Shown here: positions 8,845 to 18,472 of the stretch, one piece after another
Position numbering within the stretch: position 1 is the stretch's first letter
How the letters are laid out: each line of letters starts with the position of its first letter
NCBI RefSeq assembly: GCF_004124235.1
Contig: NZ_CP032487.1
Coordinates: 3,720,001 to 3,784,000 of the forward strand
Direction of reading: 5' to 3'
DNA: 64,000 nucleotides
Source of the DNA: Yersinia hibernica
GTDB lineage: Bacteria; Pseudomonadota; Gammaproteobacteria; Enterobacterales; Enterobacteriaceae
Program-made: the position numbers and the translations under genes
The notes under the pieces: generated by a model
The model's input: only the letters and a program-made list of their open reading frames with translations
What the model was told of the DNA's origin: nothing
Databases searched by the model: none

Positions 8845-9594
8845 TTATTTCCCACCCGCTAAATCCAGCACACTGCCAGTGACATAAGAAGCATTATCTG
8901 ACAGCAACCAGATAATTGCTTCTGCCACTTCATGTGGGTGCCCCCCACGTTTCATGGGCAACGAACTTTGTACCCGGTCAACTCGCCCCGGCTCCCCGCC
9001 ACTGGCATGCATGTCGGTATAGATAAAACCGGGCCGAACCCCATTGACTCTAATGCCTTGAGCCGCCACCTCCAGTGATAACCCCGTGGTCAGTGTATCA
9101 ATAGCCCCTTTGGAAGCGGCATAATCTAAATACTCCCCCGGCGCACCCAGGCGAGCAGCAGCAGAAGAGACATTCACAATCGCGCCACCATTGCCACCAT
9201 GACGCAATGCCATGCGCTTAACTGCCTCACGACTACATAAAAAGTACCCGGTCACATTAGTGCTCAGCACTCGATTAATGCGTTCAGCCGTCAGTCCCTC
9301 GAGAGTCGTTTGCGGGAACAAAATACCGGCATTATTGACCAGTGCGGTGATCGGCCCTAGCTGTGCTTCAAGCTTTTCAAATAGCGCAATAACTTGAGAT
9401 TCATCGGCAATATCGGCTTGTAGCGCCACTGCCAACCCACCGGCGGCGGCAATTTCAGCCACCACCTGACGGGCCGCTTGTTCATCATTGATATAATTTA
9501 CCGCGACACGATAGCCGTGTTTAGCTAATAACAATGCCGTGGCACGACCAATTCCCCGGCTGCCCCCAGTCACTAATGCCACTTTTTTATGCAT
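8845..9594 (-). CDS. ygfF: SDR family NAD(P)-dependent oxidoreductase (YgfF-like)
   Basis: A classical short-chain dehydrogenase of about 249 residues. The cofactor loop is TGGSRGIGR (about 9-17), with NNAG in the middle, catalytic Ser in NVSSAAARLG, and the Tyr/Lys pair in YAASKGA. The arginine after the glycine loop and the N-Y-I-N segment after beta-2 suggest NADP preference, an inference. The start MHKKVALVTGG has a GGGG box seven bases upstream; a longer reading of 27 codons is unlikely. E. coli has ygfF at the same place beside gcvP. The substrate is unknown. Confidence 0.9.
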   Translation of the reverse strand: MHKKVALVTGGSRGIGRATALLLAKHGYRVAVNYINDEQAARQVVAEIAAAGGLAVALQADIADESQVIALFEKLEAQLGPITALVNNAGILFPQTTLEGLTAERINRVLSTNVTGYFLCSREAVKRMALRHGGNGGAIVNVSSAAARLGAPGEYLDYAASKGAIDTLTTGLSLEVAAQGIRVNGVRPGFIYTDMHASGGEPGRVDRVQSSLPMKRGGHPHEVAEAIIWLLSDNASYVTGSVLDLAGGK

Positions 9595-9692
9595 ATTTTT
9601 GCCCCATTTCGATGTTAACTCTGCAAAGTAACACGCAACACCGCTCATTGTTATCGATTTTATACTGTGGGGCACATACCAATATTATCGGA

Positions 9693-10385
9693 TTATTTAT
9701 GCTGACTAAAATAAGCATCATGCTGTGCATTTAACTGCGGTTCCACACGATTAAGAACATGTTGTGGTGTTTCAGCCTCTAATAAACCCCATATTTTTTT
9801 AAGTTTAGTAATATAGGCTTCCAACGTATCGAAATCATCACCCGACTGTTCTGAAATCAAATAGATCAAGGTATCCAGTCGGACTTTAGTATGATCCACC
9901 ACAGATTTACAAAAAGTGCAGCAAAATACATCTTTCACATGGGCGATAATACCCTCAGATGAGTAGTTGTATCGCCACGTGGATATATCAACTCGAATAA
10001 TGGCATTATGCTCGATGACAATGAGATAAATATTTTGTTGTTTTTCACCGACTTGTTCATCACCCAATATACTAGATAAGCTCGTTTTAACCAGTTGTTT
10101 AAAGCCGTCGATGAGACCCTTTTCGCCAGTAAAGAAAGCATCCACAACTTTATTTATGGCGTCTGAAGCACCTGATTTTACATTACAGCGATATTCATCG
10201 TACCATCTGATTTCAGTATCAGGAATGACGCGAATTCTCTCTTCTGATGAAGGGTTTAAAAAAATCTTTTCCAGTTTTTCCTTCTGTTCGTTTAATTTTC
10301 CTTGCGCGGCGCTAACGAGAAATTGTAGTTGCTCCTTAATTGCCGCTTCATCGGACTGATCTAATAATTCACGAATCTTAGCCAT
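9693..10385 (-). CDS. Hypothetical protein in AT-rich DNA
   Basis: The family is not recognised. The product is about 230 residues from MAKIRELLDQ; the frame can be extended 29 codons but AGGG at a workable distance supports this ATG. The N-terminal 50 residues are charged and helical with a coiled-coil look (LNEQKEKLEKIF). The middle is mixed alpha/beta with an aromatic patch (IRWYDEYRCN, DISTWRYNYS). A CCTFCKSVVDH segment follows near residue 160, whose three cysteines and histidine could bind metal or be incidental. The C-terminus is helical and acidic. No signal peptide or membrane span is seen. Base composition is clearly AT-richer than its neighbours, and the gene is absent from the E. 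coli locus. Confidence 0.7.
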   Translation of the reverse strand: MAKIRELLDQSDEAAIKEQLQFLVSAAQGKLNEQKEKLEKIFLNPSSEERIRVIPDTEIRWYDEYRCNVKSGASDAINKVVDAFFTGEKGLIDGFKQLVKTSLSSILGDEQVGEKQQNIYLIVIEHNAIIRVDISTWRYNYSSEGIIAHVKDVFCCTFCKSVVDHTKVRLDTLIYLISEQSGDDFDTLEAYITKLKKIWGLLEAETPQHVLNRVEPQLNAQHDAYFSQHK

Positions 10386-10600
10386 ACTAATAACCCTTTT
10401 AATTAAATAACAGATTAAAAGCATAGATGGAAAGAGTGAAATACGCCCAATTAATATAAAAATACTTTTCAATTAATAACAATCCAAATTAAATAACATT
10501 TAATAAATAAATTAAAATATAATAGTTAATTATTTTAAAAATCATTTAATAATATATTACAATCAAAAATACTTAGTGTTTCCTTCATTTCCCCCATCAT
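10386..10600. other. Very AT-rich upstream region of the hypothetical gene
   Basis: About 200 bases of strongly AT-rich sequence with A- and T-tracts lie between the hypothetical gene at 9693-10385 and the gcvP terminator. This is the only block of such composition near the gcv genes. It presumably contains the promoter of the hypothetical gene and is the kind of DNA that H-NS usually binds; that is inference. No open reading frame or RNA gene was seen. Confidence 0.5.
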
Positions 10601-10611
10601 AAAACGCAAAA

Positions 10612-10635
10612 AAAACCCCACAAAAGTGAGGTTTT
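10612..10635 (-). terminator. Rho-independent terminator of the gcvTHP operon
   Basis: Reading leftward, AAAACCTCAC and GTGGGGTTTT pair around a TTTT loop with one G-T pair, followed by a T-run. It lies 48 bases after the gcvP stop codon. Confidence 0.88.
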
Positions 10636-10683
10636 TCAGTAACGCAGAAACCCAAAAGTGTTACCGGGTTGCCAATATCCAAA

Positions 10684-13563
10684 CTATTCGTAATCAGCCA
10701 TTGGCACACATGAGCAGAACAGATTACGGTCGCCATACACATCATCCAGACGTTTCACACTCGGCCAATATTTATTCTCCATCACCCCCGCGACCGGGAA
10801 CACCGCCAGCTCACGACTGTAAGGATGCTGCCAGTCACCGACTAGCTCAGCTTGAGTGTGAGGCGCATTGACCAACGGGTTATCTGCCAGTGGCCATTGA
10901 CCGCGGGCAACTTTCTCGATTTCCGCACGAATAGCCAGCATAGCATCGATAAAGCGGTCTAACTCGGCTTTACTTTCAGATTCTGTCGGCTCCACCATCA
11001 GGGTGCCAGCCACCGGGAATGACATGGTTGGCGCATGAAAACCGAAGTCAATCAAGCGCTTGGCAATGTCCATTTCACTGATGCCGGTCGCTTCTTTCAG
11101 TGGGCGGATATCCAGAATACATTCATGCGCTACCCGGCCATCATGACCAGTATAGAGCACCGGATAGGCTGCTTTTAGTCGAGTCGCAATGTAGTTGGCA
11201 TTCAGAATGGCAACCTGGCTGGCTTGTTTTAGGCCATCGGCTCCCATCATACGGATGTACATCCAACTGATTGGCAAAATGGACGCGCTACCAAATGGTG
11301 CCGCTGAAACCGCGCCTTGTTGGGTCGTCATGCCATCAATTTGCACCACACTGTGGCCCGGAACAAATGGTGCCAAATGGGCTTTAACACCAATAGGCCC
11401 CATGCCGGGACCGCCGCCGCCATGGGGGATACAGAAGGTTTTGTGCAAGTTGAGATGTGAAACATCGGCCCCAATATAGCCCGGGGTGGTAATCCCCACT
11501 TGCGCATTCATGTTCGCGCCATCCAGATAAACTTGCCCGCCAAACTGATGAACTATCTGACAAACTTCACGGATAGTTTCTTCATACACGCCGTGGGTCG
11601 ACGGGTAAGTCACCATAATGCAAGAGAGTTCATCCCCAGCTTCGCCCGCTTTTTGGCGCAAATCGTGTAAATCAATATTACCTTGTTTATCACAGGCCAC
11701 CACCACCACTGACATACCGGCCATTTGTGCTGATGCCGGGTTAGTGCCGTGAGCAGAACTTGGGATCAAACAGATATGGCGGCTCGCCTGATTGCGACTT
11801 TCATGATAGCGGCGGATAGCCAGTAAACCGGCATATTCACCTTGCGCCCCTGAGTTCGGCTGCATACACACGGCATCATAACCGGTCAATTGCACCAACC
11901 ATTGTGACAGTTGGCCAATCATTTGCTGATAACCCGCAGCTTGCTCCGGCGGGCAGAATGGGTGCAATTCGGCAAATTCCGGCCAGGTGATCGGGATCAT
12001 TTCTGCCGCAGCATTCAACTTCATGGTGCAAGAACCCAGTGGGATCATCGCCTGATTCAGTGCTAAATCTTTGCGCTCCAAACGATGCATATAACGCATC
12101 ATTTCGGTTTCACTGTGGTAACGGTTAAACACCGGGTGAGTCAAAATAGGATCTTTACGCAGCATAGACGGCTGAATTGACTGGCTATTTTGGCTGACCT
12201 GAGCATCAAGTTTATCAATATCCAGACCATGGTTATCACCGGCTAACAAGCTGAAAAGAGTCTGAATATCGTCGCGGGAGGTGGTTTCGTCCAGTGTAAT
12301 ACCCACAGCACCGTGAATATCAGTGCGCAAGTTAATACCGAAACTCAATGCGCGGGCCAATACGGCGGCTTTGTCTTTCACTTCAACAGTCAAGGTGTCA
12401 AACCAGTGCTGAAAACGCAGAGTTAGACCGGCTTGCTGCAAGCCCGCAGCCAGAATATCAGTCATGCGGTGAATACGGCCGGCGATGCGCTGCAAGCCCT
12501 GTGGGCCATGATAAACCGCATATAGGCTGGCGATATTGGCTAACAGCACCTGAGAAGTACAAATATTAGAGTTAGCTTTCTCGCGGCGAATATGTTGCTC
12601 ACGAGTTTGCATCGCCATGCGCAATGCCGTATTACCGGCGGCATCACGCGAGACACCAATAATACGGCCCGGCATCGAGCGTTTAAACTCATCGCGACAA
12701 GCAAAGAAGGCGGCATGTGGGCCACCATAGCCCATCGGCACACCAAAGCGCTGAGCTGAGCCAAATACCACGTCAGCCCCCTGTTTGCCTGGTGCGGTCA
12801 ATAGCACCAGGGCCATGATATCAGCGGCAACACTGGTCACTATTTTGCGTTTTTTCAGCTCAGACAGCAGCGCCGTGTAGTCATGCAATTCACCCGTGGT
12901 ACCGACTTGTTGCAACAGCACCCCGAAAATACCTTCCAGCTCCAAAACTTTTTCGGCGCGGTCAACAATCACTTCAAAACCAAAGGTTTCCGCACGCGTG
13001 CGCACCACATCCAAAGTTTGTGGATGGACATCATCGGCAACGAAAAATCGATTAGCATCTTTGAGCTTACTGGCACGTTTTGCCAGCGCCATGGATTCTG
13101 CGGCGGCGGTAGCTTCATCCAGCAAAGAAGCGGAGGCCAGATCCAGACCGGTCAAATCTTGGGTCAGTTGCTGGAAATTCAGCAATGCTTCCAGACGCCC
13201 TTGTGAAACTTCAGGCTGATAAGGGGTGTAAGCGGTGTACCAACCCGGATTTTCCAGCATATTACGCAGGATAACTGGCGGTGTCAGCACTGGGCTATAG
13301 CCCATGCCAATATAAGATTTATAGCGCTGATTCTGGCTGGCAATCCCTTTAAGTTCGGCCAGCGCCTGATGTTCTGTCGCAGCATCACCCACCGGTGGCG
13401 GGCTGGGCAATTGGATATCTTTAGGCACAATCTGCTGGATCAAGGTACTTAACGAGCTGGCGCCAACGGCGGCCAACATCTGTTGCTGTTGCTCAGCGGA
13501 GGAGCCAATATGGCGCTGAATAAAAGCATCGTTATGTTCAAGCTGGCTGAGATTCTGAGTCAT
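10684..13563 (-). CDS. gcvP: Glycine dehydrogenase (decarboxylating), P protein
   Basis: GcvP is the PLP-dependent P protein of the glycine cleavage system. It decarboxylates glycine and passes the aminomethyl group to lipoyl-GcvH. The product is 959 residues, the normal fused length (E. coli 957). The N-terminal half begins with FIQRHIGSS and contains [14 protein letters not shown]. The C-terminal half has the PLP-lysine region [20 protein letters not shown] (about residue 705) and the [12 protein letters not shown] segment. It is the third gene of the leftward gcvT-gcvH-gcvP operon, separated from gcvH by a 223-bp spacer with a strong predicted hairpin. Confidence 0.98.
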   Translation of the reverse strand: MTQNLSQLEHNDAFIQRHIGSSAEQQQQMLAAVGASSLSTLIQQIVPKDIQLPSPPPVGDAATEHQALAELKGIASQNQRYKSYIGMGYSPVLTPPVILRNMLENPGWYTAYTPYQPEVSQGRLEALLNFQQLTQDLTGLDLASASLLDEATAAAESMALAKRASKLKDANRFFVADDVHPQTLDVVRTRAETFGFEVIVDRAEKVLELEGIFGVLLQQVGTTGELHDYTALLSELKKRKIVTSVAADIMALVLLTAPGKQGADVVFGSAQRFGVPMGYGGPHAAFFACRDEFKRSMPGRIIGVSRDAAGNTALRMAMQTREQHIRREKANSNICTSQVLLANIASLYAVYHGPQGLQRIAGRIHRMTDILAAGLQQAGLTLRFQHWFDTLTVEVKDKAAVLARALSFGINLRTDIHGAVGITLDETTSRDDIQTLFSLLAGDNHGLDIDKLDAQVSQNSQSIQPSMLRKDPILTHPVFNRYHSETEMMRYMHRLERKDLALNQAMIPLGSCTMKLNAAAEMIPITWPEFAELHPFCPPEQAAGYQQMIGQLSQWLVQLTGYDAVCMQPNSGAQGEYAGLLAIRRYHESRNQASRHICLIPSSAHGTNPASAQMAGMSVVVVACDKQGNIDLHDLRQKAGEAGDELSCIMVTYPSTHGVYEETIREVCQIVHQFGGQVYLDGANMNAQVGITTPGYIGADVSHLNLHKTFCIPHGGGGPGMGPIGVKAHLAPFVPGHSVVQIDGMTTQQGAVSAAPFGSASILPISWMYIRMMGADGLKQASQVAILNANYIATRLKAAYPVLYTGHDGRVAHECILDIRPLKEATGISEMDIAKRLIDFGFHAPTMSFPVAGTLMVEPTESESKAELDRFIDAMLAIRAEIEKVARGQWPLADNPLVNAPHTQAELVGDWQHPYSRELAVFPVAGVMENKYWPSVKRLDDVYGDRNLFCSCVPMADYE

Positions 13564-13665
13564 TTGCTACAAATTCCTGAATAGGGCATGGGACGGGAAA
13601 TATTTAATATTCTTTATTAACCGCGCCTTGGAGAGGTTTTAGAAATACCCACAAAGCCGAATGAA

Positions 13666-13732
13666 GGGGAAACACGCCGTCTGGATGGTAGCGGTGTAAG
13701 CCACCGGAGTGCCCGTAGACGTGCTCTACCCC
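13666..13732 (-). other. Nested hairpin in the gcvH-gcvP spacer
   Basis: In the 223-bp spacer the leftward transcript can form an interrupted long hairpin. The outer GGGG/CCCC arms enclose CACGTCT paired with AGACGGCGTG, with two bases bulged. An inner CGGTG-GCTTA-CACCG stem-loop lies at the centre. A direct repeat of TCACCTCAGG lies just beside it, at about 13753-13776. It lacks a T-run, so it is not an obvious intrinsic terminator. It could stabilise upstream mRNA or set the gcvH:gcvP ratio, or be a palindromic repeat unit; this is not known. Confidence 0.5.
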
Positions 13733-13786
13733 TAGCTCATTGCACTGATAGTTCACCTCAGGGCACTCACCTCAGGCTTTTTTCAT

Positions 13787-14173
13787 TTATTCGTCGATAG
13801 TCGCCTGATAAGCCTCGGCATCTAACAAACTCGCCAACTCAGCTTCATCTGAAGCCTTGATGCTAAACAGCCAACCATCAGTGTATGGGGCGCTGTTCAC
13901 CAGTTCTGGGGAGCTTTCCAGCTCAGTATTCACGGCAATGATTTCACCGCTGATTGGAGCATAAATATCGGAAGCGGCTTTAACTGACTCTGCAACCGCG
14001 CAATCGCTACCGGCGGACACTTCACTGCCCACCTCTGGCAAATCAACAAACACCATGTCGCCCAGAAGCTCTTGCGCATGCTCAGTGATGCCGACGCTAT
14101 AAACACCATCGCCATCGGCACGAACCCACTCATGAGATGACGCATATTTCAAATCTGCTGGTACATTGCTCAT
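13787..14173 (-). CDS. gcvH: Glycine cleavage system H protein
   Basis: GcvH carries the aminomethyl intermediate on a lipoyl arm between GcvP, GcvT and lipoamide dehydrogenase. The product is 128 residues (E. coli 129). The lipoylated lysine is in [13 protein letters not shown] (Lys at about 64-65). [15 protein letters not shown] and the C-terminal DGWLF segment are typical. It is the second gene of the operon, 68 bp after gcvT, preceded by a good AAGGAG box. Confidence 0.98.
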   Translation of the reverse strand: MSNVPADLKYASSHEWVRADGDGVYSVGITEHAQELLGDMVFVDLPEVGSEVSAGSDCAVAESVKAASDIYAPISGEIIAVNTELESSPELVNSAPYTDGWLFSIKASDEAELASLLDAEAYQATIDE

Positions 14174-14241
14174 TGCTGCTCCTTAAAAAGCGTAGAGCCA
14201 AAATATGTGGCTCGTAGAATTCGGAATAATGACAAATAAAT

Positions 14242-15339
14242 TTACAGCGCGACCGGCTTACCCGCTCGCACAAAACCCGGTTTTGTGACCCGCACCGGCA
14301 TTTCACGGTTACGGATTTGTACTACAGCACTGTCACCAATCCCGGCGGGAACTCGGGCCAGAGCAATACTAAAACCCAATGTGGGCGAGAATGAACCACT
14401 GGTGATGACCCCAACATGCTGGTTACCTGAAGCATCAGAAAAATGCACTGGCAACTCATTACGCAATACGCCTTTTTCAGTCATGATCAAGCCGACTAAC
14501 TGTTCAGTGCCATTAGCCCGTTGCTGCTCCAATGCTTCACGGCCGATAAACTGGCGATCTTCTGGCAACCAAGCCACTGTCCAGCCCATGTTGGCCGCGA
14601 GCGGCGAAACACCCTCGTCCATTTCCTGGCCGTAAAGGTTCATACCGGCTTCCAAACGCAGTGTATCGCGCGCGCCCAGACCGGCAGGTTTTACCCCCGC
14701 GGCCAGCAGCTGTTGCCAGAATTCAACCACCCGCTCTTTGGGTAGCGCGATCTCATAACCTGCTTCCCCGGTATAACCCGTGGTAGCAACAAACAAATCA
14801 TCAACCTGAATACCAAAGAATGGTTTCATTCCTGCAATAGTTTGCTGCTGCTCAGGGGTGAGTAAACTGGCGACTTTCTGTTGCGCGGTTGGGCCTTGCA
14901 CCGCCACCAGAGCTAAGTCATCACGTACAGTGACCGCCACCTGATACGGCTCAGCATGCTGAGTTATCCACTCCAGATCTTTATCGCGGGTGGCGGAGTT
15001 AACCACCAGACGGAAATAGTCTTCGCGCAGGAAGTAGACAATTAAATCATCGATAACACCGCCGGAGGCATTCAGCATCCCGGTGTAAAGGGCTTTGCCC
15101 GGTTGGGTCAATTTGGCAACGTCATTGGCTAATAGATAACGCAGGAATTCGCGGGTACGAACGCCGTGTAAGTCGACAATGGTCATGTGCGAGACATCAA
15201 ACATCCCAGCATCTTGGCGCACAATATGGTGTTCGTCGATTTGGGAACCATAATGCAACGGCATCATCCAGCCATGAAAATCTACCATGCGCGCACCGCA
15301 CGCCACGTGTTGGTCATACAGCGGGGTCTGCTTAGCCAT
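14242..15339 (-). CDS. gcvT: Aminomethyltransferase, T protein
   Basis: GcvT transfers the one-carbon unit from aminomethyl-GcvH to tetrahydrofolate, releasing ammonia. The product is 365 residues (E. coli 364). Recognisable segments are [14 protein letters not shown] near the N-terminus, FDVSHM, the catalytic-aspartate region [13 protein letters not shown] (about 90-103) and [10 protein letters not shown]. The C-terminal domain begins near FIGREAL. It is first in gcvTHP. An ERIC element lies 66 bp upstream of its start codon, probably inside the transcribed leader. Confidence 0.98.
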   Translation of the reverse strand: MAKQTPLYDQHVACGARMVDFHGWMMPLHYGSQIDEHHIVRQDAGMFDVSHMTIVDLHGVRTREFLRYLLANDVAKLTQPGKALYTGMLNASGGVIDDLIVYFLREDYFRLVVNSATRDKDLEWITQHAEPYQVAVTVRDDLALVAVQGPTAQQKVASLLTPEQQQTIAGMKPFFGIQVDDLFVATTGYTGEAGYEIALPKERVVEFWQQLLAAGVKPAGLGARDTLRLEAGMNLYGQEMDEGVSPLAANMGWTVAWLPEDRQFIGREALEQQRANGTEQLVGLIMTEKGVLRNELPVHFSDASGNQHVGVITSGSFSPTLGFSIALARVPAGIGDSAVVQIRNREMPVRVTKPGFVRAGKPVAL

Positions 15340-15405
15340 CTACTCTCCCTCAAACAGTTTCATGCAATGAGTGTTTGATACGCCAAAACTCACCATAAAC
15401 AGGCA

Positions 15406-15532
15406 TATACCCTGAATAATTCAGGTTGCAAGAGAGCGGCAACTCAGTGAGTCCCCTGGAGCTTACATCAGTAAGTGACTGGGGCGAACGAAGGCGGCCA
15501 ACACACATGCAACATGAAATATGACGGGTCTA
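15406..15532. repeat. ERIC element, canonical 127 bp
   Basis: The element begins TATACCC and ends GGGTCTA, giving 127 bp, the classic ERIC length. Its centre (about 15449-15492) contains the conserved ERIC core with GGAGCTTACAT, then AGTAAGTGACTGGGG. It is a largely palindromic, non-coding miniature element known from Enterobacteriaceae and abundant in Yersinia. It lies between the gcvT start codon and the presumed gcv promoter. Confidence 0.92.
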
Positions 15533-15837
15533 CGCAAACGATACCTTTTGCCCCACGTTATCACCGAACTCATCAGGTAACCATAAGCTAAAATAGGCGA
15601 TAGCAGGCATTAAGATGGCAAAAGACTAGGGGATTGTGCAGAGTTTTCCACTAAAAAACTGCGCACGGAGGCACAGAATTAACAATTAAACCGTAAAAAC
15701 AGCGACTTTATATAACTAAATAACCCAAACCCTGTCAGATTCAACTTATCAGGCTTTAGTTATAAGTGAAAAAAACTAATGCGAAAAGTAGACTGGAATT
15801 AGATTATTTCAACTGAGGGGAGGCCATCTTAGTCATC
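15533..15837. other. Presumed gcv promoter region
   Basis: This AT-rich non-coding stretch lies between the ERIC and the palindrome at the 3' end of ubiI. By comparison with E. coli, where gcvT has a long upstream control region bound by GcvA and Lrp, the gcv promoter and its sites should be here. I could not assign individual sites with confidence. No open reading frame of interest is present. Confidence 0.45.
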
Positions 15838-15930
15838 ACTCCCCCAATCGGGGTCATTGTTGCAGGCAGTGTGGATTTCGAGCACTGCCCCGATTCAAAA
15901 TGACAAATAAAATAACCTTATTGGGGGAGT
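15838..15930. repeat. 93-bp nested palindrome overlapping the ubiI stop
   Basis: The outer arms ACTCCCCCAAT and ATTGGGGGAGT are perfect 11-bp inverted repeats. Inside, AATCGGGG pairs with CCCCGATT, and GGCAGTG pairs with CACTGCC. One outer arm is the last coding bases of ubiI (Leu-Pro-Gln-stop). The structure may end or protect the leftward ubi transcript or may be a mobile palindromic unit. Confidence 0.6.
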
Positions 15931-17138
15931 TCTAGCCAATCGGGTAAATCATTTAGCCCCATCGCCTGGCGCACTAACTGCGGCTTCACTCCCGGCAAGT
16001 TATCAGCCAGTGTTAACCCAATGTCACGCAACAACTTTTTAGCCGGATTACTGCCAGCAAACAGATCTCGGAACCCCTGCATACTGGCCAGCATCACTGC
16101 GGCACTGTGCTTACGGCGGCGTTCATAACGGCGTAGGTAAAGATGCTGCCCGATATCTTTCCCTTGACGCTGCAAGCGCCGCAGTTCAGAAACCAACTCA
16201 GCAGCATCCATAAAGCCCAGATTCACCCCCTGCCCGGCCAACGGATGCACGGTATGCGCAGCATCCCCCACCAGAGCCAGCCGGTGGGCGGCAAAACTGC
16301 GCGCATAACGCCCAGTTAATGGGAAGGTCTGGCGCTGGCTTTCAAGCTGGCATGGCCCCAAGCGCATATCAAAAACCATACCCAACTCACGGTTAAATTG
16401 TTCTGCCGGCAATGCCGCCAGCTCAACAGCACGTTCAGGAGGCACTGACCACACGATCGAACTAAGGTGGGGGTCACTAAATGGCAAAAATGCCAGAATA
16501 CCGTCACCATGAAACACTTGGCGCGCGACCGCTTGGTGGGCTTCTTCAGTGCGGATGGTTGCCACCAGTGCATGATGAGCATAATCCCAAAATGTCAGTG
16601 GAATATCAGCATGTTGGCGTAACCAAGAATGAGCACCATCAGCCCCGATGACCAGTTTAGCACTGAGCATCCGCTCATCTGCCAGAGTGATAAATGCTTC
16701 ACTTTCCCCCCAAGCGACCTGTTTGAGGCTGGCGGGAGCCAATAAAGTGATATCCGATAATTGGCTGGCTCGTTGCCATAATGCCTGCTGAATCACTTGG
16801 TTTTCAATAATATGCCCGAGATGGCTGAAACCATATTCATCAGCACGGAAAGCAATTTTGCCAAAACTGTCTTGGTCCCACACTTCCATACCGCTATAGG
16901 GGCTGGCGCGCAGTGCCAGGATGCTCTGCCATACGCCAATTTTTTGCAGTAAGCGCTCACTGGCTGCATTGATCGCCGAGACCCGAAGCGCCCACTCCCC
17001 TGTCACGGGCGCCGCTAGCGGCTCGGGTACTGGCTGATGCTCCAGAACAGCTACGCGCAGGCCGCTGCCTTGTAAGCCACAAGCCAGTGCCAAGCCGACC
17101 ATTCCGCCACCGGCGATTACTACGTCATATGATTGCAT
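15918..17138 (-). CDS. ubiI: 2-octaprenylphenol hydroxylase UbiI (VisC)
   Basis: UbiI is the FAD-dependent monooxygenase for C5 hydroxylation in aerobic ubiquinone synthesis. The product is 406 residues (E. coli 400). The FAD dinucleotide-binding motif is at the N-terminus (VVIAGGGMVGLALACGLQG). The conserved DG motif is VIGADGAHSWLR (about 164-175). The second FAD motif is LALVGDAAHTVHPLAGQGVN (about 284-303). It follows ubiH leftward across a 161-bp gap filled by an ERIC-like element, the order pepP-ubiH-ubiI found in E. coli. Confidence 0.96.
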   Translation of the reverse strand: MQSYDVVIAGGGMVGLALACGLQGSGLRVAVLEHQPVPEPLAAPVTGEWALRVSAINAASERLLQKIGVWQSILALRASPYSGMEVWDQDSFGKIAFRADEYGFSHLGHIIENQVIQQALWQRASQLSDITLLAPASLKQVAWGESEAFITLADERMLSAKLVIGADGAHSWLRQHADIPLTFWDYAHHALVATIRTEEAHQAVARQVFHGDGILAFLPFSDPHLSSIVWSVPPERAVELAALPAEQFNRELGMVFDMRLGPCQLESQRQTFPLTGRYARSFAAHRLALVGDAAHTVHPLAGQGVNLGFMDAAELVSELRRLQRQGKDIGQHLYLRRYERRRKHSAAVMLASMQGFRDLFAGSNPAKKLLRDIGLTLADNLPGVKPQLVRQAMGLNDLPDWLELPQ

Positions 17139-17145
17139 ACCGAGA

Positions 17146-17293
17146 TATACCCCATGGAAATATGAACTTTATTTACCCGATAGATTTCTCGATGCATGAA
17201 AGCAGCAAGCGAGATAATCCCGATGAGTTTGCATCGGCCAGTCAGTCGGGTGATTAAGCGCAGCCAATACCGCGGCAACCTGAAAGATGACGA
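17146..17293. repeat. ERIC-like element between ubiH and ubiI
   Basis: A diverged ERIC. It starts with TATACCCC, contains the core AATCCCGATGAG and later CAGTCAGTCGGGTGA, and ends with an AAGCGCAGCCAATACCGCGG arm followed by CTGAAAGATGACGAG, the usual right end. It fills nearly the whole intercistronic gap of a co-directional gene pair, so it is probably transcribed. Confidence 0.75.
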
Positions 17294-17299
17294 GCAAAG

Positions 17300-18469
17300 C
17301 TAGCGCTTAACCCATCCTAATGTCCGCCGCGCGAAAGTATCACGCAGGGTGGGCATCTGTTCCATCGACATGAGAGCAAGATTGCGCCCAACCACCAGCG
17401 GCCCATAGCGGTTGGCAAACAGGCGGATTAACCCATCTGTCACGCCGATAGTAGCCTGCTGGTCCTGCTGTCGCCGCTGTTGGTATTGACTGAGTACTGC
17501 ATAATCGCCAGGATCACTGCCCGCTTGTGCAATGGTTTCAGCCAATGACATCACATCGCGCAGACCAAGGTTAAAGCCCTGACCGGCAATCGGATGCAAT
17601 GTTTGGGCAGCATTACCCACTAATGCCAGACGATGGCTGACATGGCGCGAGGCCGTCAGTAATTGCAGCGGATAGCTATGGCGTTTACCTGCATGCAGGA
17701 TTTTCCCCAAACGCCAACCGAACGCTCGCTGTAATTCTGCCAGAAAACGGGCCTCATCCCAGCTATCGACCTGCGGCTTATCTTCTTTGGCATGACACCA
17801 AACCAACGAACTGCGCCCCTGAGACATTGGGAGTAAAGCCAATGGCCCATGACGAGTAAAACGCTCAAAGGCACGCCCACGGGGTAATTCGGCGGTGGTG
17901 ACATTGGCAATTACCGCAATTTGTTGATAATCCTGCCGCTGCCACTGAATATGGCAAGCATCCGCTAATGCCGAATGAGAGCCATCTGCCGCCACCAATA
18001 ATTTAGCGCTGAGGTGTTGACCATTATCTAATGTCACGGTGGCCGATTCAGCCGTGCGGGCAACATCAACCACTTTGGCCGGGCAATGTAAAGTCACGCC
18101 CGGCGCTTTTTGTAACAAGGTAAATAGCCGCTTACCGGCATCAAACAGCTCAATAACCTGGCCCAACGCCGGAACGCGATAATCTTGCGCCCGCAGGTTC
18201 ACAAAACCAGAATGGCCACTATCGCTGACGTGAACATGTTCGATGGCGGTCGCGCAATCGGCCAATGCCGACCAAAGGCCGATGCTATCCAGTTGCTGAC
18301 ACGTCCCCTGTGCCAGTGCAATCGCTCTGGCATCAAACCCTGGGTGCTGACGGCTTTCAGGAAGCTGGGCTTCGACCAATGCCACCGGCATCTTCCCTTG
18401 AGTAAGGGATGAAATCGCGAGCGCCAGTGTTGCACCGGCCATACCGCCACCGACAATTATCACGCTCAT
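17300..18469 (-). CDS. ubiH: 2-octaprenyl-6-methoxyphenol hydroxylase UbiH
   Basis: UbiH is the FAD monooxygenase for C1 hydroxylation in ubiquinone synthesis. The product is 389 residues (E. coli 392). The N-terminal FAD motif is VIIVGGGMAGATLALAI, the mid-protein motif is VAADGSHSALADAC (about 160-173), and the C-terminal FAD motif is ALVGNAAQTLHPIAGQGFNL. It starts 3 bp after the pepP stop codon, indicating tight co-transcription. Confidence 0.96.
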   Translation of the reverse strand: MSVIIVGGGMAGATLALAISSLTQGKMPVALVEAQLPESRQHPGFDARAIALAQGTCQQLDSIGLWSALADCATAIEHVHVSDSGHSGFVNLRAQDYRVPALGQVIELFDAGKRLFTLLQKAPGVTLHCPAKVVDVARTAESATVTLDNGQHLSAKLLVAADGSHSALADACHIQWQRQDYQQIAVIANVTTAELPRGRAFERFTRHGPLALLPMSQGRSSLVWCHAKEDKPQVDSWDEARFLAELQRAFGWRLGKILHAGKRHSYPLQLLTASRHVSHRLALVGNAAQTLHPIAGQGFNLGLRDVMSLAETIAQAGSDPGDYAVLSQYQQRRQQDQQATIGVTDGLIRLFANRYGPLVVGRNLALMSMEQMPTLRDTFARRTLGWVKR

Positions 18470-18472
18470 GAG

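Noticed and set aside
11195..13219. Long + strand open frames inside gcvP
   Set aside because: They lie antisense to an intact, well conserved gcvP and have no family resemblance.
13631..13680. Loose resemblance to a glycine riboswitch core (GGAGAG, then GCCGAATGAAGGGG) in the gcvH-gcvP spacer
   Set aside because: It reads on the + strand, antisense to the gcv operon, lacks the rest of the aptamer, and would not precede a glycine gene in that direction.
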